Assembly: GCF_030247195.1 (NCBI RefSeq)
Contig: NC_080672.1
Coordinates: 620,001 to 684,000, forward strand
Direction of reading: 5' to 3'
Length of the DNA: 64,000 bases
Origin: Topomyia yanbarensis
Lineage: Eukaryota; Arthropoda; Insecta; Diptera; Culicidae
Below are positions 12,442-21,590 of the stretch, one piece after another. The position numbers and the translations under genes were made by a program. A model generated the notes under the pieces. That model had not been told where the DNA came from. It worked only from the letters and a program-made list of their open reading frames with translations, and did not search any database. Position 1 is the first letter of the stretch; each line of letters opens with the position of its first letter.

Positions 12442-12516
12442 CACTGTGCGTTCTGTCACTAAGTTAGGGCTGAATTCTGATGAGACGAAATCGAAACGCA
12501 AATTCCATAACTAACC
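12442..12516 (+). repeat. Dispersed repeat, GATGAGACGAAGTCGAAACG family
   Basis: Reads TTCTGTCACTAAGTTAG followed by GATGAGACGAAATCGAAACG and AATTCCATAACTAA; matches the right half of the palindromic copy at 35789-35928 and part of the copy at 3253. Confidence 0.6.
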
Positions 12517-13799
12517 TATATAATCCGATATATTCACAATAACATTTACAAACAATGGGATGGCTACCACATAACCTCTATGTTTCACTCCTTCCAGGAC
12601 TTACATTAGGTCAACTGATTTTTAGTTCATTCATTAATGATACCTAGTCAGATCTGACGTGGCTTATGATGGTATCGTTATTGTTCTTTGATTCCTTGTT
12701 TTTTAAATTTTTTAGCTCTGTCTAATAAAGTTGCTCTAATTGTTCAGAACAAAAGCACTGTCGCCAATTGGTGCCCATTTTGATTGTTTCCATGTTGTGC
12801 GCTGGTAAAGAACCGTAACTCCTATTGCTGCTGTGAAATTCGTTTATATAAAATTAAGTTAGGCTCGAACGTGGTCCTACTTTGAAGCAGCATTGCGGTG
12901 GTTAACTTTAATTGTGTTCGTGTCTACTAATCTGTTCATAAGGTGAAACATGGTGCTAAAGATGAAAATATAACAGACCTAGGGTCATTTTTATTTGAAT
13001 TAATCATTCAACGAATTTAGTACTGATATCGTTTTAAAGAACGACTAAAAAGCATTACTATGCGTGTCCTGGCTACGTCACTGAGTATGATGGTTCTAGG
13101 ATTCTTCGGGACCATATAAGATAAGAAAATCGAAATATGACCACCCGATCAGGCACCAGTACTAAAGGGAGATCTATTAAACATTTAATGCTACGATAAC
13201 ATGTTGTTAACGGTTATGGTGACAATGCGACAAGCCGGTTCCCACCTGACTTTGCGATCTCCAAAACAATCTACTATTATTACTCAGACCACGTTTTGTA
13301 TGTATCGAGGCCAGATCACAACGTGCCTCAGCTGTTTCTAAGATTAGTTCATTAATAGCAATCGATACTAAGACACAGTTTCAACCGGCTATTAAGCAAC
13401 CAACGCACACTGAGCAAACCAATGGAAAACTGTATTAAAATCCAATAATTCCATTGCACACTGAAGGAGTTGAACCAACAGAAATGATTCTAAATTGCCA
13501 AAAATTATAGTGCTCGTTGGGGTTTTGGAAAGTGGGGGGAAATAGGACTCGAAATAATTATTCATACAGATTTCTACGGAATTCAATGTTTAATTTTGCT
13601 CTTTTAGTCCCTATTCTTCGACTTTAAGCGAAGTTTGAAACCAATCTTTTTCATAACGGTTCCCATTAGAATTTTTCAAAAAATGTTTGAGAACTGATTT
13701 GAAACAAATAGTTGGAAAATTTAGGAAGGGGAATCCGCGAAACCGGTGGTAAGTCATTTCTAACAAATTCGCATATTTTATTTATAAAATATCTCTATC
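12517..13799. other. Non-coding stretch upstream of the LINE
   Basis: No gene seen; the minus-strand frame at 13392-13586 has no motif. The right end may include LINE 5' untranslated sequence, but no promoter or clear 5' boundary could be placed. Confidence 0.35.
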
Positions 13800-13855
13800 C
13801 TGTTCAAGAATGCACCTAGTACCTCCAAACCTATGTCAATGAACTGACCACCGAT

Positions 13856-14626
13856 ATGACACGCGAGTTGAAACAAATTTGTTCAGAAATTGAAAAGGTC
13901 AGCAGCGTGATAACTGACATGGCTAACAACTGTTCGGCTCAGAATATGAATTATGTAAACCCAATATTCACGGATGATATTATCGATGAGTTAAAGCAAA
14001 TTTCTAGTGCAGTAAACTCACTGGAACAAAAGACTGCTGCTTCACCCGCAACAGATTCCTCCCCTAGTTTAGAGGCTGAGATGTCCGTCGAGGCAGCCAG
14101 TAACTCAGGCTGGCGTTTCCTTGGCAACTCTAAGGTATGGAAGGCTGATTGGTCCGAATACGACGCACGTAAATTGCGTCGTCTCAATCAACAAAAAGCG
14201 GAGGAGAAAGCAAGAATAAAGAAGAAACGGAATAAACAGAGGCCCGCTAATGCACTTGACACCACCCGAAACAGTAATAATAATACTAAGCGTCGCAAGA
14301 ATCACGGTTACAAGCACCACACAATTTTCGACAAAAATAACGGATGTAATTACAACCACAGCAGATTTGCGTACCACGATAACAAACGCCGTGACATCGG
14401 CAATCTTCCGTTGGATAGAGAGCTACTGGCTGAGGCAAAGAAACGTTTTCCGAGGCCACCTTCAACTTCGTTCAGACCTACCATTGCATTCCACAGAGGT
14501 GATGTTTTAAACCCGTGCCCTACCGACCAACCTAGCACCTCACATCGAACAGCTGCTGCCACACCTATGTACCCCTCCGGAATTGGCGCCTGTCAGTGTT
14601 TTTGCCGCTATCGACGCGCTCATTAG
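13856..14626 (+). CDS. LINE ORF1, putative nucleic-acid-binding protein
   Basis: A 256-aa frame directly upstream of, and overlapping by 31 nt, the ORF2 of this LINE. ORF1 proteins of such elements bind the element RNA and act as chaperones. The N-terminal ~70 residues have a heptad-like pattern (ELKQICSEIEKVSSVITDM and later ELKQISSAVNSLEQK), suggesting a coiled coil. Residues ~95-150 are very basic (EEKARIKKKRNKQRPAN, TKRRKNHGYKHH), a likely RNA-binding segment. I see no CCHC knuckle or PHD finger, unlike many LINE ORF1 proteins. The frame is open upstream of the first ATG back to a TAG about 40 nt away and the upstream codons read like protein (YVNELTTD), so the true N-terminus may be lost or start at a non-ATG codon. 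Position and composition support the call; sequence similarity was not tested. Confidence 0.6.
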   Translation: MTRELKQICSEIEKVSSVITDMANNCSAQNMNYVNPIFTDDIIDELKQISSAVNSLEQKTAASPATDSSPSLEAEMSVEAASNSGWRFLGNSKVWKADWSEYDARKLRRLNQQKAEEKARIKKKRNKQRPANALDTTRNSNNNTKRRKNHGYKHHTIFDKNNGCNYNHSRFAYHDNKRRDIGNLPLDRELLAEAKKRFPRPPSTSFRPTIAFHRGDVLNPCPTDQPSTSHRTAAATPMYPSGIGACQCFCRYRRAH

Positions 14627-17600
14627 AGCAAGATAATAATGAATTGACAAATAATATTGCGATTCAAGATTTAGAAGAGGTAGAGCTAGGTCTAATTAAT
14701 TCCCATTCAACTAACACTTCTCCTAGAGAATCTCAGTCAAGAACAGAAATCTTGGTCTATTGCCAAAACTTTAACCGCATGAAAAGTGCAGCTAAGATGA
14801 ATGTGATTCAAAACAAAATATTAGGTTGTCATTATTCCGTAATTTTAGCAACTGAGACTAGTTGGGACGAAACAGTGAGAAGTGAAGAAGTTTTCGGGAG
14901 CAATTACAATGTATTTAGGGATGACCGTGATTGTCATGTATCTGGTAAGAAGTCAGGAGGGGGCGCTTTGATTGCGATTTCAGCAAAACTAAATGCAGAA
15001 GTTATCAAAACTATAAAATCAAAAGAATTCGAGCATGTGTGGGTGAAAGTACATGTTAAAGACGAAACTCACGTTTTCGCTTCGGTGTATTTTCCTCCAA
15101 ATTTTGCTCGAAAAACGACTTACGAAAAGTTTTATCATGCTGCTGAATGCATTATTAATAGTCTTTCCCCGCACGTAAAAGTTCACATATATGGCGATTT
15201 CAATCAACGCGGTATTGATTTCATACCAGATGCTGATAATGAGAGCATCCTACTTCCTGTTGTAGGGGAAAATGAAACTTTGCAGTTCATTTGCGATAAA
15301 TCTGCCAGTTTAGGACTTAATCAAATAAATCACATAAGAAATCAGCGACATTGCTATTTAGATTTATTAATGACGAATATAGACGAAGACTTCTGTGTAA
15401 CGGAATCACTTACTCCCTTATGGAAGAATGAAGCTTATCATACAGCCATTGAGTTTTCTATATTCTTGCATGTTAACGACAGACCTGGTGATAGTGAATT
15501 TGAGGAGGTATTTGATTACGAGTCCGCTAACTATGAAAGCTTGAGGCAAAAAATTAATGCAATAAACTGGCAAATGATTTTAAGAAATGAAGAAAATGTT
15601 GAAGCTGCCGTAGACATATTCTACAAAATATTATTTGAAGTCATTCACGAAGATATACCATTGAAAAGAAGAAGGCGTCACTATAACTCAAAACATCCCA
15701 TCTGGTTTAATAGAGAAATCAAAAATTTAAAAAATCGTAAGCAGAAAGCACACAAAATCTACAAAAAATACAACAGCGAAGATAACTTAACAAATTATTT
15801 AAATCTATGCGATCAATTGAACCTTGCCATTGATATCGCGTTTGAAGAGTACAATGCAAGAACAGAACGCAATATAAAAACTTGCCCAAAAAAAAACTTC
15901 TTTAATTACGTAAAAACTAAAATAAAATCGGATTATTTCCCAACAGAAATGCATCTTGATGGAAAGGTAGGCGATAACTCAGAGGAAATCTGCAATCTTT
16001 TTGCAACATTCTTCCAGGAAGTTTACACTACATTTTCAGAGAAGGATCGAGAGCGTGAATACTTTTCATTCCTCCCAGAACTTTCAAGAGATATTAACAT
16101 TAAACAGATAAAAGTACATACAATCATGGATGCCTTAAAAAACTTGGATAGCTCTAAAAGCCCTGGACCTGATGGCGTTCCACCGGTGTTTTTAAAAACT
16201 TTGTCAACAGAACTAACCGCTCCTTTATTTTGGCTTTTTAACATGTCTCTAGAATCAGGTTGTTTTCCTAAAACATGGAAAAGCTCATTCCTAGTTCCAA
16301 TTTTTAAAAATGGTAAAAAATCCGATGTGCGTAACTATCGTGGAATAGCTATCATCTCGTGCATTCCCAAGATTTTCGAGGCGATTGTTAATGAAAATTT
16401 ATTCCACCAAATCAAGAACAGAATTACCCATGTGCAACATGGTTTTTTCAAAGGGCGTTCTACAAGTACAAATCTACTCGAATTCATTAACTACACATTA
16501 ACAGCAATGGATAACGGAAACCACGTTGAAGCTCTTTATACAGATTTTAGCAAAGCATTTGATCGCATCGACATACCCATGCTACTTTTTAAATTAGAAA
16601 AAATGGGGTTTGAGCCAGGACTTCTTACATGGGTACAATCATATCTTACAAATCGTGAACAAGCTGTTAGATTTAAAGGGATAAAATCAATCCCAATTCA
16701 AGTTACATCAGGAGTCCCTCAAGGGTCTCATTTGGGCCCGCTATTCTTTATTTTATTTGTTAACGACATTTCCTTCATTCTAAAAAATGTAAAAGTTCTT
16801 ATATATGCTGATGATATGAAACTATTTCTAGAAATAAGAAATGGTGAAGACTTTCAGACATTTCAAAACGAAGTAAATATATTTTATACATGGTGTAATA
16901 AAAGCCTGCTGAAATTGAATGTAAAAAAATGTAATTCCATAACATTGAGTAGAAAGAATAATATACAGAACAATAGAATCTTATTGGGAAATCAACAAGT
17001 AGAAAAGTGTGACAGAATAAGAGATCTAGGAGTTATTATAGATTCCAAAATAACATTCATAGATCATTATAACACAATAATTAACAAAGCAAACAGCACA
17101 CTAGGTTTTATTAAACGCTTCAGCTATAATTTCCAAGATCCCTACACAATAAAGACATTATATGTAGCCTATGTGCGTTCAACACTAGAATATTGTAGTA
17201 TAGTTTGGTCGCCTTTTTCAGCAACGCATGCAAACCGGATAGAATCAGTACAAAAGCAGTTTTTGATGTTCGCTCTTCGTAAACTAGGTTGGACTGGACT
17301 ACATTTGCCATCTTATGAAGCACGGTGCATGCTAATTGACATTCAAACCTTGAAAGATCGTCGTGAATTTTCTATGGTATCATTTGTAAACGACATTGTA
17401 TCACATCGTATTGATTCAATCGAACTTTTATCGAAACTAAATTTTTATGCTCCTTCTCGACAACTACGTAACCGCAGCATCTTTTGTACAATTCGCCATC
17501 GCACTAATTATGCCAAGTTTGGCCCTTTAAACCAAATGATGAATATTTACAACAAACATTGCGAAAGCATTGACTTCACTATGTCGAAAACAAAACTTAA

Positions 17601-17634
17601 GCAGCAGTTTAAAGTAAACCAAAATTTCAACTAG
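14596..17634 (+). CDS. LINE ORF2: endonuclease / reverse transcriptase
   Basis: A 1012-aa uninterrupted frame. It nicks target DNA and reverse-transcribes the element RNA at the nick. The APE-type endonuclease spans about residues 50-300: YCQNFNR, LATETSWDE (catalytic E), HIYGDFNQRG (catalytic D/N) and AYHTAIEFSI, where the family usually has SDH. A basic linker (KRRRRHYNSKHPIWFN) precedes the RT at about 510-830: SKSPGPDGVPP, NYRGIAIISCIPKIFE, LYTDFSKAFDRID (motif A), GVPQGSHLGPLFF (motif B) and YADDMKLF (catalytic YADD). The C-terminal ~180 residues look like the thumb and connection, with no RNase H. The first ATG lies inside ORF1 in another frame; ORF2 residues before ~50 show no conservation, so translation may start later or by reinitiation. 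Length and completeness suggest a recent, possibly active copy. Belongs to the Jockey/CR1-like assemblage; the exact clade is unresolved. Confidence 0.9.
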   Translation: MFLPLSTRSLEQDNNELTNNIAIQDLEEVELGLINSHSTNTSPRESQSRTEILVYCQNFNRMKSAAKMNVIQNKILGCHYSVILATETSWDETVRSEEVFGSNYNVFRDDRDCHVSGKKSGGGALIAISAKLNAEVIKTIKSKEFEHVWVKVHVKDETHVFASVYFPPNFARKTTYEKFYHAAECIINSLSPHVKVHIYGDFNQRGIDFIPDADNESILLPVVGENETLQFICDKSASLGLNQINHIRNQRHCYLDLLMTNIDEDFCVTESLTPLWKNEAYHTAIEFSIFLHVNDRPGDSEFEEVFDYESANYESLRQKINAINWQMILRNEENVEAAVDIFYKILFEVIHEDIPLKRRRRHYNSKHPIWFNREIKNLKNRKQKAHKIYKKYNSEDNLTNYLNLCDQLNLAIDIAFEEYNARTERNIKTCPKKNFFNYVKTKIKSDYFPTEMHLDGKVGDNSEEICNLFATFFQEVYTTFSEKDREREYFSFLPELSRDINIKQIKVHTIMDALKNLDSSKSPGPDGVPPVFLKTLSTELTAPLFWLFNMSLESGCFPKTWKSSFLVPIFKNGKKSDVRNYRGIAIISCIPKIFEAIVNENLFHQIKNRITHVQHGFFKGRSTSTNLLEFINYTLTAMDNGNHVEALYTDFSKAFDRIDIPMLLFKLEKMGFEPGLLTWVQSYLTNREQAVRFKGIKSIPIQVTSGVPQGSHLGPLFFILFVNDISFILKNVKVLIYADDMKLFLEIRNGEDFQTFQNEVNIFYTWCNKSLLKLNVKKCNSITLSRKNNIQNNRILLGNQQVEKCDRIRDLGVIIDSKITFIDHYNTIINKANSTLGFIKRFSYNFQDPYTIKTLYVAYVRSTLEYCSIVWSPFSATHANRIESVQKQFLMFALRKLGWTGLHLPSYEARCMLIDIQTLKDRREFSMVSFVNDIVSHRIDSIELLSKLNFYAPSRQLRNRSIFCTIRHRTNYAKFGPLNQMMNIYNKHCESIDFTMSKTKLKQQFKVNQNFN

Positions 17635-17707
17635 TGTTAAGTTAGTTTAATAATTATTGTAAGAAACCGGTCTACATCTGATTGACGACTTGAAATAAAT
17701 AAATAAA

Positions 17708-18212
17708 CCAATAGCCAGCACCACCAGCAGAAAAGCTAGGAGAACGAATATACCACTATAAGTCGTAACGCTAGAAGCGAACAAGAACATTCGATTGGGC
17801 TACAATGATGATGACAGGGACGTATACGGTTAAGAAGGAAATGGCGACACACAAGTTTTCATCTCCAAGACAGCAAAGTGAAAAACTTCGTACACTAAAT
17901 CTAACAAACACAATCGAATCTTCGTTTCCTTTTTTATGTTGCTAAAGAAGTAAATACATTAATATTCAAAAGAGCACTTTTTTCGGTATAGCTTTAAATT
18001 TATTTAGAGATGATCATGGCATTGAAGAAAAACTTCCAAATTTGAAAAGCTTTCTTATTAATCATTCCAATAGAAATTCAGGCCCACGCGCAAATGGAGA
18101 GTTTTGGGGGTTCAAACCCCTCCTATGAGAATTTTGAATTACTTTTAAAAATTTATTTTCCTGCCCAGGAAAAACATTACACTGCGTTTTGACAGAAAAA
18201 GTGTCATTTGAG
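17708..18212. other. No recognisable gene
   Basis: Follows the LINE tail. AT-rich, without open frames of interest. Confidence 0.4.
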
Positions 18213-18273
18213 TTTGGTCTCTCTAGGAACAAGTCGTCTCTCTAGGAACAAGTTTGGTCTCTCTAGGAACAAG
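18213..18273 (+). repeat. Three-unit tandem repeat of GTCTCTCTAGGAACAAG
   Basis: GTCTCTCTAGGAACAAG is present three times in ~60 bp with short TTTG/TC linkers. It lies at the start of a 66-aa frame that otherwise has no motif; I do not call that frame a gene. Confidence 0.8.
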
Positions 18274-18453
18274 AAAGGAACAAGGAAGAAGCTATTTGCG
18301 AAGATGAAAACAAAATCAAACTGTTTAATGAATTTTTTATACAAACCGCGAGGCACTCGAGAAGATCTTCACAAGCGAAGCCATCCGCGTTGGAAAAGAA
18401 TAGAATAGAAAAACAACGGATGTGCTTCTTCATTGGTTTAAATATGTAGCTTT

Positions 18454-18611
18454 CCCGATCAGAATGAAATAACAAGATTATAACAGAACACAATTTTTGT
18501 ATATTGTGTTATAAAGATGGTCTCGTTAGTAGTTAAAATAACAGAAATTTCTAACAAGTAACAATGCGAGATATAGCTTTGAAATATTTCTGTTATGTGT
18601 TTCTGATCGGG
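18454..18611. mobile_element. Short MITE with CCCGATCAGAA termini
   Basis: Inverted ends CCCGATCAGAA (18454-18464) and TTCTGATCGGG (18601-18611) bound a 158-bp non-coding element. The right part (AAATTTCTAACAAGTAACAA, AATGCGAGATATAG, TTCTGTTATGTGTTTCTGATC) recurs as a half copy at about 18988-19062. No clear target duplication. Confidence 0.65.
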
Positions 18612-18886
18612 TTGGATTGCGTGTGTTCGCAGTACCAGGTTGCTATGCATCATTTTCTAAGCAAACAGAATACATCACAACTGAAGAAAAATTTCTTATG
18701 AATGACGAATGAACGGTTCGTGATACGCTTTCCCCACGCTTGGTTGTGAGTAGACCAGTTATGCAGCAAAGTTCGATCAGCAGCTCAGCAACGGGAGCTC
18801 AGGAGGACAAATACGAAGTCGGAAAAATTTTGGGATGTTGTTGTTTGAATAAATTTCAGTACCGATGACCGGAGTGTCTGTCAGGT

Positions 18887-18938
18887 CGGCGGTATTTCTC
18901 CTTATACCGATACCATGGTATAAGGAGAAATACCGCCG
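18887..18938. repeat. Perfect 22-bp hairpin
   Basis: CGGCGGTATTTCTCCTTATACC (18887-18908) is followed after an 8-bp loop by its exact complement (18917-18938). It lies between the MITE at 18454 and its half copy at 18988. Confidence 0.85.
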
Positions 18939-18987
18939 TCGAGAAATTCTCAGCATCAGCTAGCTAATACATAGAAATACAAAGAAT

Positions 18988-19062
18988 ACAATAACTGAAA
19001 TTTGTAACAAGTAACAATGCGAGATATCGTTTTGAAATTTCGGTTATGTGTTTCTGATCGGG
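18988..19062 (+). repeat. Half copy of the CCCGATCAGAA MITE
   Basis: About 73 bp closely matching 18538-18611 and ending TTCTGATCGGG; the left end is missing. Confidence 0.65.
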
Positions 19063-19426
19063 AAGCCAATCATCATCTATTCGAGTCACTACCAGGATGC
19101 AACTCAAGTAACCAAAAATCATTATAACATAGCCTTATATCATGTTGAAATCTGTATATAGAGCTGATATAATTCCAAACAAGTAAAATATCGTTTTATT
19201 ATTTTACAGAGATTGATAGCGTGTTTAGCATTATTAATGCTACTATAGGGCACTAATACACAGTAGTCCAGATTTGAAATTTAGCAGGAATTTTTAATAT
19301 CAGCCTTATTATGTCTTCGGAAAAGTTTTCGTAGTCTGTGATCCCATTTTTTATTATAGCAACAGCTAGGGTGGTTCTAATTTTACCAAGATAAAAAATT
19401 GACTTTTTAATTAGATTTTATTTAGA
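19063..19426. other. Flank of the BEL element; TAGGGTGGTTC repeat edge
   Basis: Non-coding. Contains CTAGGGTGGTTCTAATTTTA near 19368, similar to TAGGGTGGTTCTAAATTTGC near 24780 on the other side of the BEL element, so the BEL insertion may have landed in a TAGGGTGGTTC-type repeat. Confidence 0.4.
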
Positions 19427-19431
19427 TAGAG

Positions 19432-19909
19432 TGTTTGGGCCTAGGGGTGGCCCTTGGTGTAGAAAATTTGCAGCTTGCTGTTGGTGGCTGGCTATGTTTA
19501 CACTTGTCCGCAGACAAATAAAACTCTTGGATGGACCACTCAAAACAAACCGCAAACAACTTATGTGGACTGTATTTAGGAAAACCACTTGCAACTGGAT
19601 GTGATTTATTGGAAGGAAAAACACTTTTTGCACTTCACACTTTACTCTTTTATTTTCACTCTTCACTTGTACTTTACACTTGTTGAAATAAAAGAGTAAA
19701 GTGTGAAGTGCAAAAAGTGTTTTTCCTTCCAATAAATCACATCCAGTTGCAAGTGGTTTTCCTAAATACAGTCCACATAAGTTGTTTGCGGTTTGTTTTG
19801 AGTGGTCCATCCAAGAGTTTTATTTGTCTGCGGACAAGTGTAAACATAGCCAGCCACCAACAGCAAGCTGCAAATTTTCTACACCAAGGGCCACCCCTAG
19901 GCCCAAACA
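19432..19909. repeat. Perfect 224-bp-arm palindrome of LTR sequence
   Basis: Left arm 19432-19655 and right arm 19686-19909 are exact inverted copies, separated by a 30-bp spacer (19656-19685). The right arm corresponds to the 3' half of the LTR seen at 23905-24117. The outer edge of the left arm begins TGTTTGGGCC, the complement of the LTR end GGCCCAAACA, and abuts the target duplication exactly. Confidence 0.9.
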
Positions 19910-19935
19910 TTGGTCCTTCGAACCGGATAGGAAAT
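19910..19935 (+). other. Candidate primer-binding region of the BEL element
   Basis: TTGGTCCTTCGAACCGGA directly follows the LTR end CA. The second BEL element has a similar block (TTTGGTCCGGTACGACCGGA) at 38874, right after its LTR. Position and the tRNA T-arm-like TTCGAACC suggest a tRNA primer site; the tRNA was not identified. Confidence 0.45.
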
Positions 19936-19994
19936 CCGTTGTCCCTGTTGCCACCGTGACTTCTGGTGTGATTAGTGAGTGAAAAAAGTGCAAA

Positions 19995-21590
19995 ATGACG
20001 AAAAGAACGCCAGCAAAGAAGGCTACCCCATCGGAAGGCGAAAAGGCCGAAGAGCAACCTGTAAATGCGTTGATCCACAACCGTGGAATGGCGCAACGGA
20101 TCATCAGCAGAATCAGAAACATCCTGCAGAAAGCTGAAACCGAGCAAACAGAGCTAACACCAGCTCAGATAAAAGTGTACCAGAAAAGTGTTGAAGGTGC
20201 ATATGTCGAGTTCACTAAGCATCACCAAGAGATCGTAGCCCAAATCCCAACAAGTGAACGTGATGAACTAGATGAGTGTTTCATGCAGTTCGTCGATCTT
20301 CATGAAGAAGTTTCAATTTTTCTGGAATCCTGGCTCCAGAATTTCGCCCCACCAACAACTCAGCAGCCGCATCCACCAGCAACCCAACCACCGTTGCTAG
20401 TCCAACAGTCTCTTCCTCGTGCAATTCCTACATTTGATGGCAGGTATGAGCACTGGGAAAAATTTAAGGTGATGTTCCGGGATGTGGTGAATCAATCCAA
20501 CGAATCCAACCGCATCAAACTGTATCATCTTGAAAAATCACTCATCGGAGATGCAGCAGGTATAATAGACGCAAAAACTATCAGCGATGGAAACTATGAG
20601 CGGGCATGGCAGCTGCTCGAGGAACGCTTCGAAGATAAAAGACGCATAGTTCATCTACACATTGGAGGTCTCATTAACACGAAGAAGTTGTCCAAGGGGA
20701 GCTACGATGAATTGCGAACGCTCGTCGAGTCTTTCATCAGCCATGTGGAGAACCTCAAATTTCTTGGCCAGGATTTCACTGGAGTTTCAGAGCAGATGCT
20801 GATTTACATACTGGCTAGAGCGCTAGATGATGAAACTAAGATGCTTTAGGAGTCCACAATCAAGCGAGGAGATATGCCCAGCTACGACGAAACCATTGCT
20901 TTCCTGAAACACCGTGTCTACGTACTAGAGCGATGCCAAAACCAACCACAACGCAACGAATTTTCCATCAAGCCACAGCATGTCAATCCCGTACCACAAA
21001 CCACCAAGACATCATTCCATAGAGCCTACACAGCTACAACACAGCCAAAACAAGGATCTCGGTGTGACTTCTGTGAGTGCAATCATTTTAACTTCAAGTG
21101 TCCGTCATTCAGAAAGTTATCGATCAGCCAGCGTTTCGCAATGGTGAGGAGGAAAAATATTTGTTTTAACTGCCTCCGAGTTGGACACCGATCGATACAA
21201 TGCCACTCCACTAAGTCATGTTTCAAATGCCAAAAGAAACACCATACCATGTTGCACTATGAAACTCCGTTGCAGAATGTTGCGTCACAGGGAAGTTTTG
21301 TGAGTCAACCAACAAACTCGTCGATAGCACGTGAATCGATCAGCAGTGAACGATTTGGTAATGAGCCATCTTCGCACAACCGCTCCCAGTTACAGAAAAC
21401 TCCTATGCTTCTTACGGCCGTCGTCAATGTGCGAGATCGCAAAGGAGGAGTTATTTCTTGCCGCGCCTTGCTGGACAACGGTTCCACGGTAAACCTAATT
21501 TCTGAATCAATGGCGAACCGTTTAGGTCTGGAAAGAAAACCAGTATGCATCCCTATTACTGGCATAGGAGAATCAAAACTACAAGGGGCA
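19995..21590 (+). pseudogene. BEL gag and start of protease, one premature stop
   Basis: From ATG at 19995 a gag frame runs with one in-frame TAG at 20847-20849 (after ETKML) and continues in the same frame, so a single nonsense change separates two halves. Early residues form a charged helical region; residues ~140-290 (IPTFDGRYEHWEKFK onward) match the capsid-like part of BEL gag (the DUF1759 type). Two zinc knuckles follow: CDFCECNHFNFKC and CFNCLRVGHRSIQC, then CFKCQKKHHTMLH. The aspartic protease begins with CRALLDNGSTVNLIS, the DxG catalytic motif being DNG. The frame is cut soon after GIGESKLQ by a nested insertion. Gag packages the RNA and the protease processes the polyprotein; here both are inactive. 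Confidence 0.85.

Larger units (their letters stand above)
13800..17707 (+). mobile_element. Two-ORF LINE with intact ORF2
   Basis: A non-LTR retrotransposon with ORF1 and ORF2 and a 3' end consisting of a short tandem TAAA repeat (17694-17707) in place of a long poly(A). The 3' tail type resembles that of the minus-strand LINE at 62.4-64 kb, and their RT domains share NYRGI, QHGFF.GRST.TNL and YTD blocks, so the two are relatives. The 5' limit is approximate. No target duplication could be identified. Confidence 0.7.

Noticed and set aside
19418..20147. Several overlapping frames of 130-136 codons around the LTR palindrome
   Set aside because: They read the palindromic LTR arms and antisense gag; the same peptides appear twice because of the inverted repeat.
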